Assembly: GCA_036362985.1 (NCBI GenBank)
Contig: JAYGXS010000001.1
Location: 67,904,913-67,968,912 of the forward strand
Direction of reading: 5' to 3'
DNA length: 64,000 nt
Source of the DNA: Ligula intestinalis
Lineage: Eukaryota > Platyhelminthes > Cestoda > Diphyllobothriidea > Diphyllobothriidae
The notes beneath the pieces were generated by a model. That model did no database searches and was not told the origin of the DNA. It worked only from the letters and a program-made list of their open reading frames with translations. Positions 52,158-63,737 of the stretch are shown here, piece by piece. Position 1 is the first letter of the stretch; the number at the start of each line of letters is the position of its first letter. The position numbers were made by a program, and so were the translations under genes.

Positions 52158-53350
52158 CTTAAGTTAGATAAGATGAAAGTTTCTGAAAAGAAGCCCTTGA
52201 CATCGAAGGGACAGGTGACCAGTTACATCCAATAGATTTCGTAGGCAAATATCCGCCACTTTGCACCATAATACCTTGTCATGCATAATCTTTTAACGGA
52301 TGTGAAACTTCGAGTATATAGCCCTTATTCGGAAAACATCAAATCTTTCGCCTTCATGTATACCAAAAACTGGAAATTAATACGCAACAGATGACAGCCA
52401 TCATTAATCTGACATTGGTCAATGCAAACCGGACAGTTATATAAGCTAAGCAATTCGCTTTCCATCAAATGGTGATTCATACTTTCAAAATGTTTTCAGC
52501 GGATGAGTTGATGAAACATAGTCCATTTGACTCTTTTCAGTCATTACAGCGCAGCATATCATTAGTCCACAACCTAAGTTCTTATCTGACTAAAGGCGCT
52601 GTCGCCGCAGGAGCAAATGTAAAGCCGACTTATTGTCCAGCACAGCATAGAAGGGAAATTTGAGTTTTGCAATTGAATAAGCAGTGTGCTTTGAGAATCG
52701 TGTGCATTGATAACTATTCAATTCTGTCATTCAAAGGCAATAAAGCATCAATAAAAGCACAATTGATGATTCATTTTCAAAGGTTCTCTACTAACATCTT
52801 CAATAAAAATAAGAAATTGAACATAATTATCTGAAATGGAGGCTTGGACGGAGACTTACGATATCGATATTGCTTCATACAATAGGGCATGTGAAATTGC
52901 AACATAAAATATCCACAAAACCCTTTCAAACTTCACATGGGTGCGCGTTTAAGGTGTGAGGGTAACCTAAACTGCGTAGATTTATGGTTGGTTCTTTTGC
53001 AAACGTGTGCGGCTGGAGGGTGGTGGGAGCGCATGTGTTAGAAACCTCTTAATGGGTCTTTACTCCTTTTGGCTACGTAAACATTTATAAATTTGAGATA
53101 GTGTTCACATACTTCCTAGTTAAGTACATGCTAACCGCATGCATATTAATAAAACAGGGGTCTGTAAACTCGACAAGCCTCTGCTACGCCTTGAGGCACC
53201 CTCGTTACATCGTGTGCACAGATTAGCCCACACTTGAAAAACTGACCGCTTATTCACTTTCTTTATAGATTATATTCTACCTTGATAAAGTGCCGTTTAG
53301 TCAACATCTTCTAGCTGGCTCTTTGCCTCTACCTCACCTTAAAAACGGCG
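52158..53350. repeat. Duplicated intron sequence (partner about 60942-62170)
   Basis: Collinear with 60942-62170 at about 70-75% identity by eye. Shared: TTTGAAATCGAAGGGACA-type start, GACATTGSTCAATGCAAACC, GGCGCTGTCG, GTGWGTTTGAGAATCGTGTG-like block, TCAATWCTGTCATT.AAAGG and CACTTG..CATTTT. No exon is conserved inside, so it was copied together with the adjoining ShK exon. Confidence 0.72.
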
Positions 53351-53760
53351 ACTATTATAAGTTTGATTGAATAGCCTTCGGTGCTTTAATTAACTCAAAA
53401 CAGCACTCACTGTGTCTGTATGGATTCTTCGGCTCAGCTGTGGGCTTCAATATTAAGTTTCTCTTCATGGCGTTCACTGCCAGGAAACATGTAACCTTCC
53501 AACCGCTAAACATTAACCTGCGTGGCTCTGATAAGAACGAAATCATCCGTTCTCTGAGGCCTATGGGGCGTCCAGTTAGGGGTTCCACGTGGAGCCCGTG
53601 GCGGGTCCCATCGACGGCCACGTGCAGGCACTCCTAAGTTATCACTCAGGTCTCACATGTGGCTCCCCGGAGCCAGGCTCTGCGTAGCAATCAAATTCAG
53701 TAATCGCCTCGACGGGCGAGCGAAACCAGGTTGGGGTTTCCGATGCACGATATGCCCCGG
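53351..53760. other. Unassigned stretch
   Basis: No recognisable motif. 53560-53720 is relatively GC-rich. Short open frames on both strands without family resemblance. Confidence 0.35.
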
Positions 53761-54180
53761 GAAGCAAATTTAAATAACTTAGCAGCAGTATTAGGAGGAA
53801 GATTCATAGCAATAGTTTTCTCAATACCTTAGTTAATGCAGTAATATCAAAAGTAGTACGAACAGATATCGCGGTACTATAAGTGATCAAAATATTCAAA
53901 ACATTAGAAATGGAAACTAACGGAGTTTTCTTTGTAATCATAGAAGCAGAATTAGTTGCAATAGCCGTATTATTAGAAGTCCTGCAAATATAAAACTTCT
54001 GCTACTACTGGCCATTTCTTCATTTGCATTATTTTTTACTTCAAAGACTAAAATTAATACTTCAATACTAACTACCGCTACTAGTTCTCGCACTGCTATT
54101 ATTAAAATCAATACAATTACTGCAACTATCACCCCTAATACTACAACAAACATCACTAATGCTAAGATAACTTTGTTTTC
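53761..54180. repeat. Degenerate AAT/AGT/ACT trinucleotide-rich tract
   Basis: Dense in imperfect AGTA, ATTA, CTACTA and GCAATA words. Similar in style to 42960-43580. A decayed microsatellite cluster is the simplest reading. Confidence 0.45.
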
Positions 54181-54300
54181 TATTATTATCCTCTCTCTTC
54201 CTCTCCCCTCTCCTCGACCCATTCTTCCCTCGTTTCCTCTTTCTTCCCCTACCGGCCTCCCTAATTCGCTTTGTCCCTTCTCTCCTTTCCTCCCCTCCCA
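54181..54300 (+). repeat. Polypyrimidine tract (about 120 bp)
   Basis: Almost uninterrupted C/T on the plus strand (CTCTCTCTTCCTCTCCCCTC and similar). Homopurine-homopyrimidine tracts of this length can form triplex structure. Confidence 0.7.
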
Positions 54301-54829
54301 CGGTCGCACAGTCCTACGGCAAGGGCAAAATTCAATCACGCAAGCGGTGTAGACCACAGAGTCTTTCGTTCACTTAATCCAGTGACCCATAACGTAGTTA
54401 GGCAGCCGTGTGGGATGACTAAACAACCCTATTTAAGGAAAGCACTGCTTGACCCCTCGCAGGGGAAGGCACTTATGAAAGGTACCCTAAAAATGCTGGA
54501 ACACGAGTTTTGCCAGCGGACCATGGCTTGCAGACTGCTATAATTTTGGTCGAAATACACACAGAAACAACAACTTTTTCCGTCCTCACCATTTTAGATG
54601 CGACTGTGTACTCTGGAAGGGAGAGTCCATTGACACTAGTAAACTAGATATCTGCTCCCTTTAAGGTAAGCCAAGGAGCAACTGATCGGAATGGAGGACA
54701 ACGCTAATCGCCCGGGATTCGGCGCACTTTAAGGTAGACATCACCGCACTCAGCGGAACCAATTTCTCCGACAAAGGCCAACTGCTGGGTGCCATTTAAA
54801 CATGTTTCTGGTGCGACCGGTCATAGGCA

Positions 54830-55275
54830 GAGCAACACAATGCCGGCTTCTTCTCTGAGAACCAGGCTGACATCGTGGGACATCTGCTTTGTCTGCCATA
54901 TGGTATCAATGGTCACCTGATGAGTCTCCGCCTGCCCGTTTGATGAGACGATTTCACCACCATCGGCAGCGCCTACGCTCCCTCCCCATTGCCAATGAGC
55001 AGCTTCAATGGGACAAGAACACGATCTACAAGATGTTGAATGCCCTCCTCGTGACTGTGTTGAAGTAGGACAAGCTGATTTTCCTTGGTGGCTTCAAAAC
55101 TCCATTCCGCACAGGACATAGTGCGTGGCAAGGAGTTATGCACCCTTAAGTTTTCCAAGGCTCTAATTAGTGTGGCCTGCTCCCCCTACCAACCTGCACA
55201 GAGTACCGCCTCACACTGCAGCAGAAAGTGACCTTGATGAACCTCCGGTACTGACACCGGCACCTAATGGACTAC
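54830..55275 (+). mobile_element. RTE-type LINE, endonuclease fragment
   Basis: In shifting frames: DKNTIYKMLNALLVTVLK, DKLIFLGGFKTPFRTGHSAW (family [20 protein letters not shown], catalytic Asp lost), QGVMHP, CTEYRLTLQQKVTLMNLRY and HRHLMDYSV (family TW.HPRS..WHLLDYVLVR). Diagnostic of RTE endonucleases. Many substitutions at catalytic positions. Confidence 0.75.
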
Positions 55276-55590
55276 AGTGTGGGGAGCGTTGCATGTAAAA
55301 GTCATGACGAAATTTAATTTTGTAGTTAAGCATATATTTGGCCAGGTTATTTTAATCTACTGAGTCGATTTAATAATAAGAAAGGATTTTAGTTCGGAAA
55401 ATTGCCATTTTGGTTAAAGTTACGGAGAGAAATGGATCCTTATTTTGGCTAAATCGTGAGTAGGTTTACATACAGGGAATGTCCTATGCTATGAAGTATG
55501 ACAGAACCAATGTTTTTATTAATATGCATTATAATATTAATACCGTGATATTCATTTCAAAAATGGTCTACAACGAAACAAAATGATTTT
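55276..55590. other. Unassigned AT-rich stretch
   Basis: Immediately upstream of the Tc1-like remnant and possibly including its left end. No terminal repeat could be matched by eye with the region downstream of 56530. Confidence 0.35.
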
Positions 55591-56530
55591 ATTCGTCGAA
55601 TACTAAAAAAGAACCATTATATGTCCGTTAGGGCTATTTAAGGGGAACATTTGTCAATGTGCTCTTGGTACATAATTAAAAAAAGAATACAAGAATGTGG
55701 CCTTCGTCAGCAGACAGCTAGGATAAAGCCATATTTGAGTCGAAAACTAATTTAGGAACATTTCCTCTTTTCTCAGATAAATATTCGTCGTAGGCTTTCA
55801 TATTGGAAGAGCATTTACTTTTGCAATGAAGTCCTATTCTTAAACATGCCGCTGAAGTCGGCACGGACAGTAATATATGGGAAGAACTTTCCCACAAAAA
55901 TACTGCATCGTCACTGACTTTTAAGGATTGTTGTCGTTTTATGTTTTAGATGGCCATAAAATTCGGAGAGCAACCGATTTGACGGTCGACAAAAGGCACC
56001 ATAAACAGCAATATATTTGTGGGCATAGAAAGAGATGCCCTCGGTGACAACAGCATTCAACCTCGTTGGAAAGACACCACCTGCTACTGTTTCCTAATCA
56101 TGTCTCTGATGATGAATCCGCGAAGGATTTCTAAATGTCAGACGAATGAACGTAGTGTCCTAGCGATCGAGTCTTCTTCTGCTCGGACACCATCACGTTG
56201 CAAGATAGAACCCCTGCTCACCGATCAAAGGAGGTATGATAATCATTTACCTTAAGACAAAAATCGATTTTTTTAGACGACAGCCTGTCTTTCTGCCTGT
56301 GGCCTGCGGGCCATTTTTAATCCTCCGAACTCTTTGGACCTTAATCTCATTGAAAATCTCTTTACATTACATAAGAGGAACTGGGGCAAGCCAGCGAAGC
56401 ATATGTCAACGAAGCAGAAGTTGGAGTTTCTCCTTAATAATTGTACAATCCAAACCACCATGGATGACTTGGTTGTCTCTATGACCGCCTGACTTAATGC
56501 TGTTTTGAATGCTTGAGGACAATCCACGAA
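55591..56530 (+). mobile_element. Tc1-like transposase remnant
   Basis: In changing frames: MSVRAIXGEHLSMCSWYIIK, RIQECGLRQQTARIKPYLSR, FSQINIRRRLSYWKS (HTH and linker, family ARKKPFLSKKNIKARLKFAK), EVLFLNMPLKSARTVIYGKN (family W.VLFSDESKF..), GTINSN and, at the end, PPNSLDLNLIENLFTLHKRN (family SPDLNPIENLWG.LKR, third catalytic residue region). Stops and frameshifts throughout. It belongs to IS630-Tc1-mariner by these motifs. Confidence 0.75.
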
Positions 56531-56970
56531 ATATTATTATTTTACATATTTATTTATTTTCCTTATTTTGTATTATAACCTTCTTTTTCCTAAACTGGCG
56601 TCAGGTATGTAAGGACGAAAATAATTGACCAGTCGTACACACCTTTTTTTGATTTGACAGCTTGTGATAAAATAAATTAGTTCTCACTTAATAAATGATA
56701 CTTTATTAATCCTTTTACGTATTATCAATTGTGCGTCCGTAGATTAAACGCTCTGCGAGCTACAAGGGTTTTCGTACAACTGACGGTTTTGCGTGCAGCC
56801 CTAGCCATACTGTATGTCCTTATCCTGTGGCGAAACCAGCTGGACCTGCTGATGACAATGGCGATTACAGGGGGCAACTTTATGGTCCGACCAAGGACCC
56901 TTCATCTGCAAGATGGTCCATCTTTAACCACACACGAGACCTCTATATAAGTAACTCCAAGGTAAGTTAA
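56531..56970. other. Unassigned stretch
   Basis: Between the Tc1-like and Penelope remnants. An open frame at 56729-56950 has no family resemblance. Confidence 0.35.
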
Positions 56971-56974
56971 GCGC

Positions 56975-57380
56975 TCATTGTTAAAACTCACTGAAGAAGG
57001 CAAAGCCTGTTGGCCTCAGGCGACAATACGCCACTATGTTATGCAACCCAAAGGCAAACTATCCCCTACTCTAACCTATGCAATTTTCTGCAAGACACGT
57101 TGCAACGTTGGGGACTGCAATTACGTTAGAGAAACAGGACAAAGATTACAGACTCGTCTACATTAACACAACTGGCGGGTCGAAGACTACACCCAAACGC
57201 GCAGCTTGTGGCATATATGGCAGAAACTGGTCAGAGCTTCGATATTTAAGGAGCGACCATCGTAGCCCGAAGCGCAAATACAGACGCTTGATGCATGGTC
57301 CTCAGATTGGAATTCCGCCAGCAGGCATCTAGATCTTCTCGTGGCCTACAAAGTCCTACACCAGTACATGAGTAAAGGTC
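56975..57380 (+). mobile_element. Penelope-like element, GIY-YIG fragment
   Basis: In two frames: CNVGDCNYVRETGQRLQTRL (family C.VG.CNYVGETG..LQTRLHEH), LWHIWQKL, then LDAWSSDWNSASRHLDLLVA followed by YKVL (family LEAW.SD..SINRHIDL...Y..LR). The Gly of the YxG motif is Arg here. No RT upstream. Confidence 0.75.
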
Positions 57381-58285
57381 AGGACAATGTCAAACCGAAT
57401 TGCGATGAACCCACCGGAAGTGGATGCCGAATTACCAGCATTCTCCACCGTGGAGATGTGGAAGAACACAGACAACCGTCAAATGTGCAAAAATCCACAC
57501 GAGGGTCATGGCAGCGAACGACAAAATAAATCGATCAGCCGATGGCCGACGAGTGCAGCACACTTTCAAATTGCTGATTGATAACGCAGTTTACGGTCTG
57601 AAAAGGAAGGTTGGTTCAGCTCTCCAAAAAGTCAACGAAGATAAAAACTCGCTGCGGTGGGCACTAACATATTCCCTGCTGTGTGCGGCAAGGGGTCAGG
57701 CCGTGGTTTGGAGCACAGACATATTCGCCGGTCCTGTCAGCCATTGTGCCCACACAACACCAGACAGCTGTTTGGCATTTGCATTACTATAAACAGCCGG
57801 GCAGGCTTAAAGCTACCACAGTGTGCTGAAAGCCGTGGATTGGAAGGTTGCCAACTGAATGAAAACGTGGACTGTGTGGTCAGTCGAGTGTGTGTTGTGT
57901 AGTTTGGAGCGGCTAAGTGACGCGCAGAGTCAAACTGCAATGGATGCGTCCTAATGTCGCCTTATGGCACTCCCATGTAACTGGGATCCGAGTTGCCCCA
58001 CGTTATGCTGCTGTGTTCTACTTGTGTCGGCCCACAGTGCGTGGGACTGCGCCCTCTCCCCTCCCCGGTCTTCTTGACTTTGCCTTGACACCAGCTCTAG
58101 GTGGGGGAGTAGGGAGAGGGTGAAATAGATGCGCACCGGTGTACCCTCACTGGTATCCAGCGAAAGTCACCGTCTGTGCGTCACCCTGCTGTGGAGCACA
58201 CAGAAGACATCGTCGAAATTGATAGTCGAAGTATCGTGCAGTCAGCTTGGCTTTGTCCCACAAAATCGGATCAGCCAGCTACAAA
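57381..58285. other. Unassigned stretch, partly retroelement 3' UTR
   Basis: 57424-57792 is open without a recognised motif. 57780-58010 resembles 49780-49830 and 50760-50850 in places (GGAAGGTTGCC, AAACTGCAAT, GCACTCCC), probably RTE 3' UTR sequence. 58040-58130 is C/G-rich. Confidence 0.35.
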
Positions 58286-58289
58286 ACTA

Positions 58290-60020
58290 ACGTCGACTCT
58301 ATAGGATAAACTCGCCTCAGTTTTTCAAGCCGGTATGGGTTATTGCATCCAGTTGAAGGTCATTTTGCTTCTTCAAGTTAACGCAAAACCTGTGTTCGGA
58401 TCAAAACCAACAACAACTCATGTTTCACTGCAAGCAATTGAAAAAGAATATCAGCATTTTCCACTAGATGTTGTGCTTAAACCGATAAATTACTTAGCCT
58501 GGGTCATATAATTTTTGCCCGTCATGCAAGCCACTGGCAAAGGAAGAATCTGTGCTACATTCTCTACCCAATTCAATGCTGCAAGAAAAACGCATCAGTA
58601 TCCTTTGCCGTGCCGGAAAATATTGTTGCTAAGTTTAATGCTAAAAAGAGTTTCCCTAGGCTGGATCTAAATCATCTTTACCTCTATCTCGAAGTGGTCG
58701 AACAATCCATGGAGTTTTTGACCATAAATCCTTATTGTAGTTTATTTCATTGCACCCATAGCTATTTGGGGTTAAGACTGTCCCTACCACCTTCCGGCAA
58801 GCCATAAAGATTATGCTGACGGGCATCGGATGAACTGCTGCCTACCTATATGATATCACCATCCGTGGCGCAAATCCAGATGAATTGTTGCAACATCTGG
58901 AGACCGAACTCAGCCGGAATCAGGACTATGGCTTCTGTCTGCGTCTGAGCAAGTTCAAACATCTTTGCCTTCTGTGGGAGACAGCGAAAAATAATCGAAG
59001 AAGATGCTTGTTGGCCAGATCCAGACAATGAAGACTGTTGGAAATGCCTTACCTTCGTCATCCTGATGAACTAACTACACAACGAAGATGCCAAATGGAC
59101 CTAGTCACGCTGGCAGTTAAATGTGTACTTGAAGAGGTGAAAAAAAACCTTAAGCTCCAACATGCTGCTGAGAAATTTTAACCATTATCTGAGTAGTATC
59201 GTCGCAGCGGACGCCTCTGGTTTTTTAACTTGGCGGCATAATTTAAATGCAGCAATGCAGCAAAGGTTATGCGTTGTGCAGTAAGGTCGTTAAGGTCTGC
59301 AGAACGCACGTATGGATCATAAGCTTTCTCTTGCAATTTTCAATTCTAAAAAGGCATTCTTTTGTACTCGGTAAATCGACTGCAGCGCCGAGTACACACG
59401 ACGGTTGGACAGCTATCCAGTGGATTTGATTTCGCTAAACCATTGGCAATTGATAACGGTGGGCAGATCGCAACAACCATCTTCACCCGATTGTGCGAAC
59501 AGTCAGGCATTGATGACTGGCGTTCGTAGGTAGGTTAGTCAGTAATTCAACTGAGAGGTTGAGAGCTTCGTCGCTACCTTCAAACGGGCTCGCCGGAAGT
59601 CAAAAGAAGGGATTCTTGATCTTTTCACGCTGAACTGTTGAGCCAGCCCGAACCCTCCAAATGGAATCGATCTTGCAGTAACATTGATATAGAGAAAGCT
59701 TCGCATCAATGTCATCTGTGTGACATCGTATGAATGGGGACAACAGGTTGGTCGACATGGAACAGTCAAGCCGATGCCCATGGAAAGACAATTCAACTGA
59801 TGCCATGGAGCAAATCAACGATTCGTCAATCTGCACAAATATATGTTAGTAGAGGGCTAAAGGAATACTTAGAAAAAAAGTACTAGTTTGGACATGTTTA
59901 CCGCAATTATGGTGACAGCGTCAACGTGGTACAGGCCGGAACCGATATTTAGATTCGCCTCGCCAACCTGCTGAAGTAACCCAAAGGCAAGTCAAAACCA
60001 GACCCAAACTTACCATTGGC
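58290..60020 (+). mobile_element. Ty3/gypsy retrotransposon remnant 2 (RT to integrase)
   Basis: Readable RT: VFQAGMGYCIQLKVILLLQV, NAKPVFGSKPTT, LQAIEKEYQHF, INYLAWVI, ATGKGRICATFSTQFNAARK, THQYPLPVPENIVAKFNAKK, SFPRLDLNHLYLYLEVVEQS. Then a shifted YLYDI (family YLDDI) and ANPDELLQHLETELSRNQDY. RNase H and the integrase zinc finger are mostly deleted. Integrase: FAKPLAIDNGGQI (family ..VSDNGTQF), STERVESFVATFKRA, ASPNPPNG, RKLRINVI and RQFN near 59800. More complete at the 5' side than remnant 1; the two share the same family. Confidence 0.83.
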
Positions 60021-60677
60021 TTTAATAATGGACACATTGCATTTGTCAACTGCAGGGTCTGATACCACAGTTCAGATGCCAGGCCGATCTAAGCAACCGC
60101 TTAGAGGATCGAACCGAACCGAGCACGAACGCAAACTGCCCCATTTTAAGTGAAGCCGCGTTTTCACGTGTACAGTTAAACTCGAAGGTGCAAGGGTTAG
60201 GCGGAGTAATCCCAACCGAATCGCTCGCACGTTGCCGTTATGACTCCTTCCCACGCCGCACTATCGATCCGCCTACATGCCTTACGTGGGATTTCGCGCC
60301 AGTTGCTGACAGGATTAGTACTCTACCCCGGCCAGTTGCATGAGCTAGGCGGGTCTTCAGGTGCTAATCGCAACTCTTAGATTTTTCTCAGAACCCTTCT
60401 CCTGACTCTTACCATTAAAGCTAACCTTAACATAGTAACCCAAAACATGGCTCTTAAAATAACTTTGAAAATCCAGATTTTTATTCAGAACTTAACGTTC
60501 AAAAGTAACCTATCAATTGTCAGCTTAAACCCATACGTAACCTTACCTAAAAACCTTGAATAGAACCTTTAAAAATTTACTCCTTCCATTATTCTCGCTT
60601 TAAAACCATAACCCTAACTTTGATCACGAAACCTAAAAGTAACCACTAGCATTAGGGTTAGGCAGTTGGGAGCTTAC
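60021..60677. other. Unassigned stretch with degenerate AACCYT-rich sequence
   Basis: 60060-60370 shows no motif. 60380-60660 is made of degenerate words such as TAACCTTAA, AAAACCATAACCCTAA and TTAGGGTTAGG, like the stretches below the other ShK exons. By position it is the intron downstream of the ShK exon at 60678. Confidence 0.45.
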
Positions 60678-60941
60678 TCCTTAGTATTTGTTTGAGGACA
60701 TCGACCGCATGAAGCGGCGCAATGTTGAGTCATCCAAATTCGATTTGCATCACATTCGCCCCTCATTGTCCAGTCCAGGCAATCAGCTGGGGCAACGTAG
60801 GCGTCTCTGCACGCTCCAGGCCTCGTCGGATCAGCGCAGTAGTCACAGCTCTTGGGGCAAACACGTAGCATGTGCTTGAAGTTTTTTGTACATTCTCCGT
60901 CCTTCTGCCAAATAGGGCACCTGACATCAGAATCACCGCAA
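60678..60941 (-). CDS. Double ShK-domain exon (phase 2-2), copy at 60.7 kb
   Basis: A 264-bp minus-strand exon between TGACTTTAG and GTAAGC. ShK 1: CGDSDVRCPIWQKDGECTKN, then RVCPKSCDYC. ShK 2: ACRDAYVAPADCLDWTMRGE, then CDANRIWMTQHCAASCGRC, ending PQTNTK and a split codon. The raw-frame stop after NTKE is again the donor TAA. Compared with the 52-kb exon, the two are clearly paralogous but diverged, with all cysteines kept. That suggests coding constraint after duplication. Confidence 0.83.
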
Positions 60942-62170
60942 CTAAAGTCAGAGAAGTAGAAAATTTCGGAAAAGGAGCCTTTGAAATCGAAGGGACACTT
61001 CAGCAGATACATCAAATTGAGTTGCTAGGCAAATGACGCTCCACGCGTTGTTCCATACGTACCTCGAAACGCATAGTACAAAGCCCTTAATTATGAAATA
61101 TCTTTGAATCTTTCCTGCTTGTAGATACCGACAACTGGAAATAAATATGTAGCATATGACAACCATAATTGCTCTGACATTGCTCAATGCAAACCGGATA
61201 GTGCCACAAGCTAAGAACTTCAATTTCCACCAAACGGTGACTAACACTATTTGCTATCGCTCTGCTAGGAGGATGAGTTTATGAGACATAATCGCATGTG
61301 TCCCGTTTAAGTCTTTGAAACGCAGCATATGGTTTATCCAAAACCAAAGCTCTTTCCAGAGTATAGGCGCTGTCGTCGAAGTAACAAATTTTATACTGAT
61401 CTGTCATCTAACACAACACAGAAGGGGCGTTTGAGAATTTAAAGTCTATAAGCAATGTGTTATGAGAATCGTGTGTGTTTTTAATTGCTCAATACTGTCA
61501 TTGAAAGGTAATAAACCATGAATAAAAAGCACACTTGATCATTTTTTCGCTTATTTGCAAATGTTCTGTTCCGGCATCTCAAACGAAAATGCGCAGGGGA
61601 GTATAATCATATAAATTGGAAGCTGAGAAGGAAGTTTGCGATAAGCAATTGCTTTATCCAACAAGGCGTTTGAGAGTCCTGCATACAATTTCCACAAACC
61701 TCTTTTAATCTTGACAGGGGTGAATTCAACTGTAACCGCATTGAACGAAGGTTATTTATCCTTGAAAATGTGTGGTTTCAGGGTGGTGAGAACACAGTGT
61801 AATTCTGTTCTTATTGTATTGCATTTTGTCTTCATTTCGCCACACAAAAAATATACTTTTGGTATACGTATTGTAGACATACTGCCTAGTGTAAGCTTAA
61901 TGCCGCAGACATGGTAATAATATGGCATTACTTTAATTCAAAGGATCTCCTTTGACCTCCTAATCACCTTATTTTCGTCGTGGGCACAGCCTATCTAAAA
62001 CTTACAAAACCGACTGCTTATGTACTTTTATAGTTGATTAAAGTCTGCTCCTTTTGCTATACACTGCAGTTTTGGCAAAGCCGTCTACTTGGCACTTTGC
62101 CATTATCTACTTTGATCCTTTTAGATGGCAACTACTGGGCTAATTGATATGATATTTTAAAGATTCACGA
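60942..62170. repeat. Duplicated intron sequence (partner about 52158-53350)
   Basis: See 52158-53350 for the shared blocks. The homology spans the exon and both flanks, so the duplication unit was at least 1.5 kb. Confidence 0.72.
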
Positions 62171-62657
62171 AAAAACGAAGCACCAATTAACTTCATTAAT
62201 ACAAATTAACATTTTCTGCTTCTATGCAATATGGACTTACGTTGGCTTCTTTGTTTTTTCAATTTTTGCAAACGAATCCTTGAAGCAGAAACCGCATGTT
62301 TTACGGCAATTTACACTCATGTAGCTGACCTTGCTGTCGCAGTGGAAAAGGTCCGCCTTTGTTTTACATTCCACTGTGCTCAGGCGATCAGTGCAACGCC
62401 TTTCCGAGAAAACTTTGAATGCAAATTATCTATATGTTAGGGAAATTTTTGAAGATTCTGAGGGGAACGACACGTGTTATAGAGTGAAATTGACTATCAA
62501 ACTTGCTTACCGGGCATCTGCATTGTCTTCCAGCAATTTCTTTTTCTAACTCACGCATTAAAGTCTGCCCCTCTATCTATGGGTTATTTTCAACTCAGGG
62601 TAGTAATCAGAAATGTTCTACTGATAACAATTGCTTGTAACATTTGGAGGCAATACG
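62171..62657. other. Unassigned stretch (probable intron)
   Basis: Open frames at 62231-62549 lack family resemblance. It lies between the ShK exon's duplicated upstream flank and duplication unit II. Confidence 0.35.
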
Positions 62658-62829
62658 ATAAAATCCACTCCTCCAATAAGAGTTACCATTTGATGAAAAA
62701 TATGCTCTTTGGGATAAAAAGGTAAATTTAATCAGTGAATTTTCAAGACTTGTTCCTCAGCTCGTCTTCGGGCTAACAAGAAATATGCAAATAAAAAATA
62801 AACTTTTTAACGTGCGGAAAATTCGAAAG

Positions 62830-63400
62830 TCATAGGGTGTGAGACCTGATTAGTAGTTTCGACCCTCTTCTCTCCTATCGCTCTTTGAGCTGTTTATTAC
62901 TTCCATCAAACTATATGCTTCATGCATAAATCGTCGGCGTGCATGGCCTCAAGAAATTATCGGCCAAATAGGATCGCCCGTCTCTACACGCATTCACGAG
63001 TACCTACTGCCAGTGAAAAAAACGTGAACATTTATCTGAAGTGTCCATGCATAGCCTTGATACAAGACACAGCTTCGCATGGGACAAAACAGTTATCTTC
63101 GGAGGTTGCCCCTCCAGAAAGGCCAATAATTTCTTGAAGCCATGCACTTCGACGACTCCTAAATTAACCGCCCGATAAAGTTAGATGGAATTTATAAACA
63201 TTGCAAAGAACGGTGAAAGAGATGAGGGCCACATAATGCAGACTGAGAGAGGCCACAACTACCAGTTAGGTCGCAGACCATATGACTATTATTATTCCGC
63301 ATGCTTTAAAATTAAGGTGTTCCTTGCATATGTCTCGTTAGTCCGAAGACAAGCTAGAGAACCAGTCTCGAAATTTCATTGATTGCATTTTCCTTCTTAT
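62830..63400 (+). mobile_element. Penelope-like element, 3' fragment, copy in duplication II
   Basis: The same GIY-YIG remnant as 31040-31600 but more decayed: a frameshift after RIARLYTHSRVP breaks the TRIHEY block, and the TGHSF motif is lost. The 3' UTR-like GAAGACAAGCTAGAGAA and TCTCGAAATTTC are kept. Confidence 0.7.
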
Positions 63401-63737
63401 CCCAAAGTACATCTTTTCCTATAAATAACATTTCTTCGGATACATGATTTCCACTTTATACGAAAGAGTTATCATGTATAATTTTAAACAATATCGCTTT
63501 TCTGATTACTGTGCTTCATTTCCGGATGCACTTTTCAAAAGATCACACAAACACGCATATACTTTAGATAAAAAAACAGTGTCCTGTGCCTTACACCTAA
63601 GAATAAACTATTGCCTATAAAGACGCAAGTTTAAAGTTTTCTCTGCTAATGCCAGTTTTCTGTTTTCCTCTTAGAAAAGTGACGTAAATAAACGGAATAC
63701 TTTTTGGAAAAAACCACAGATAACATTTATAGTTTAC

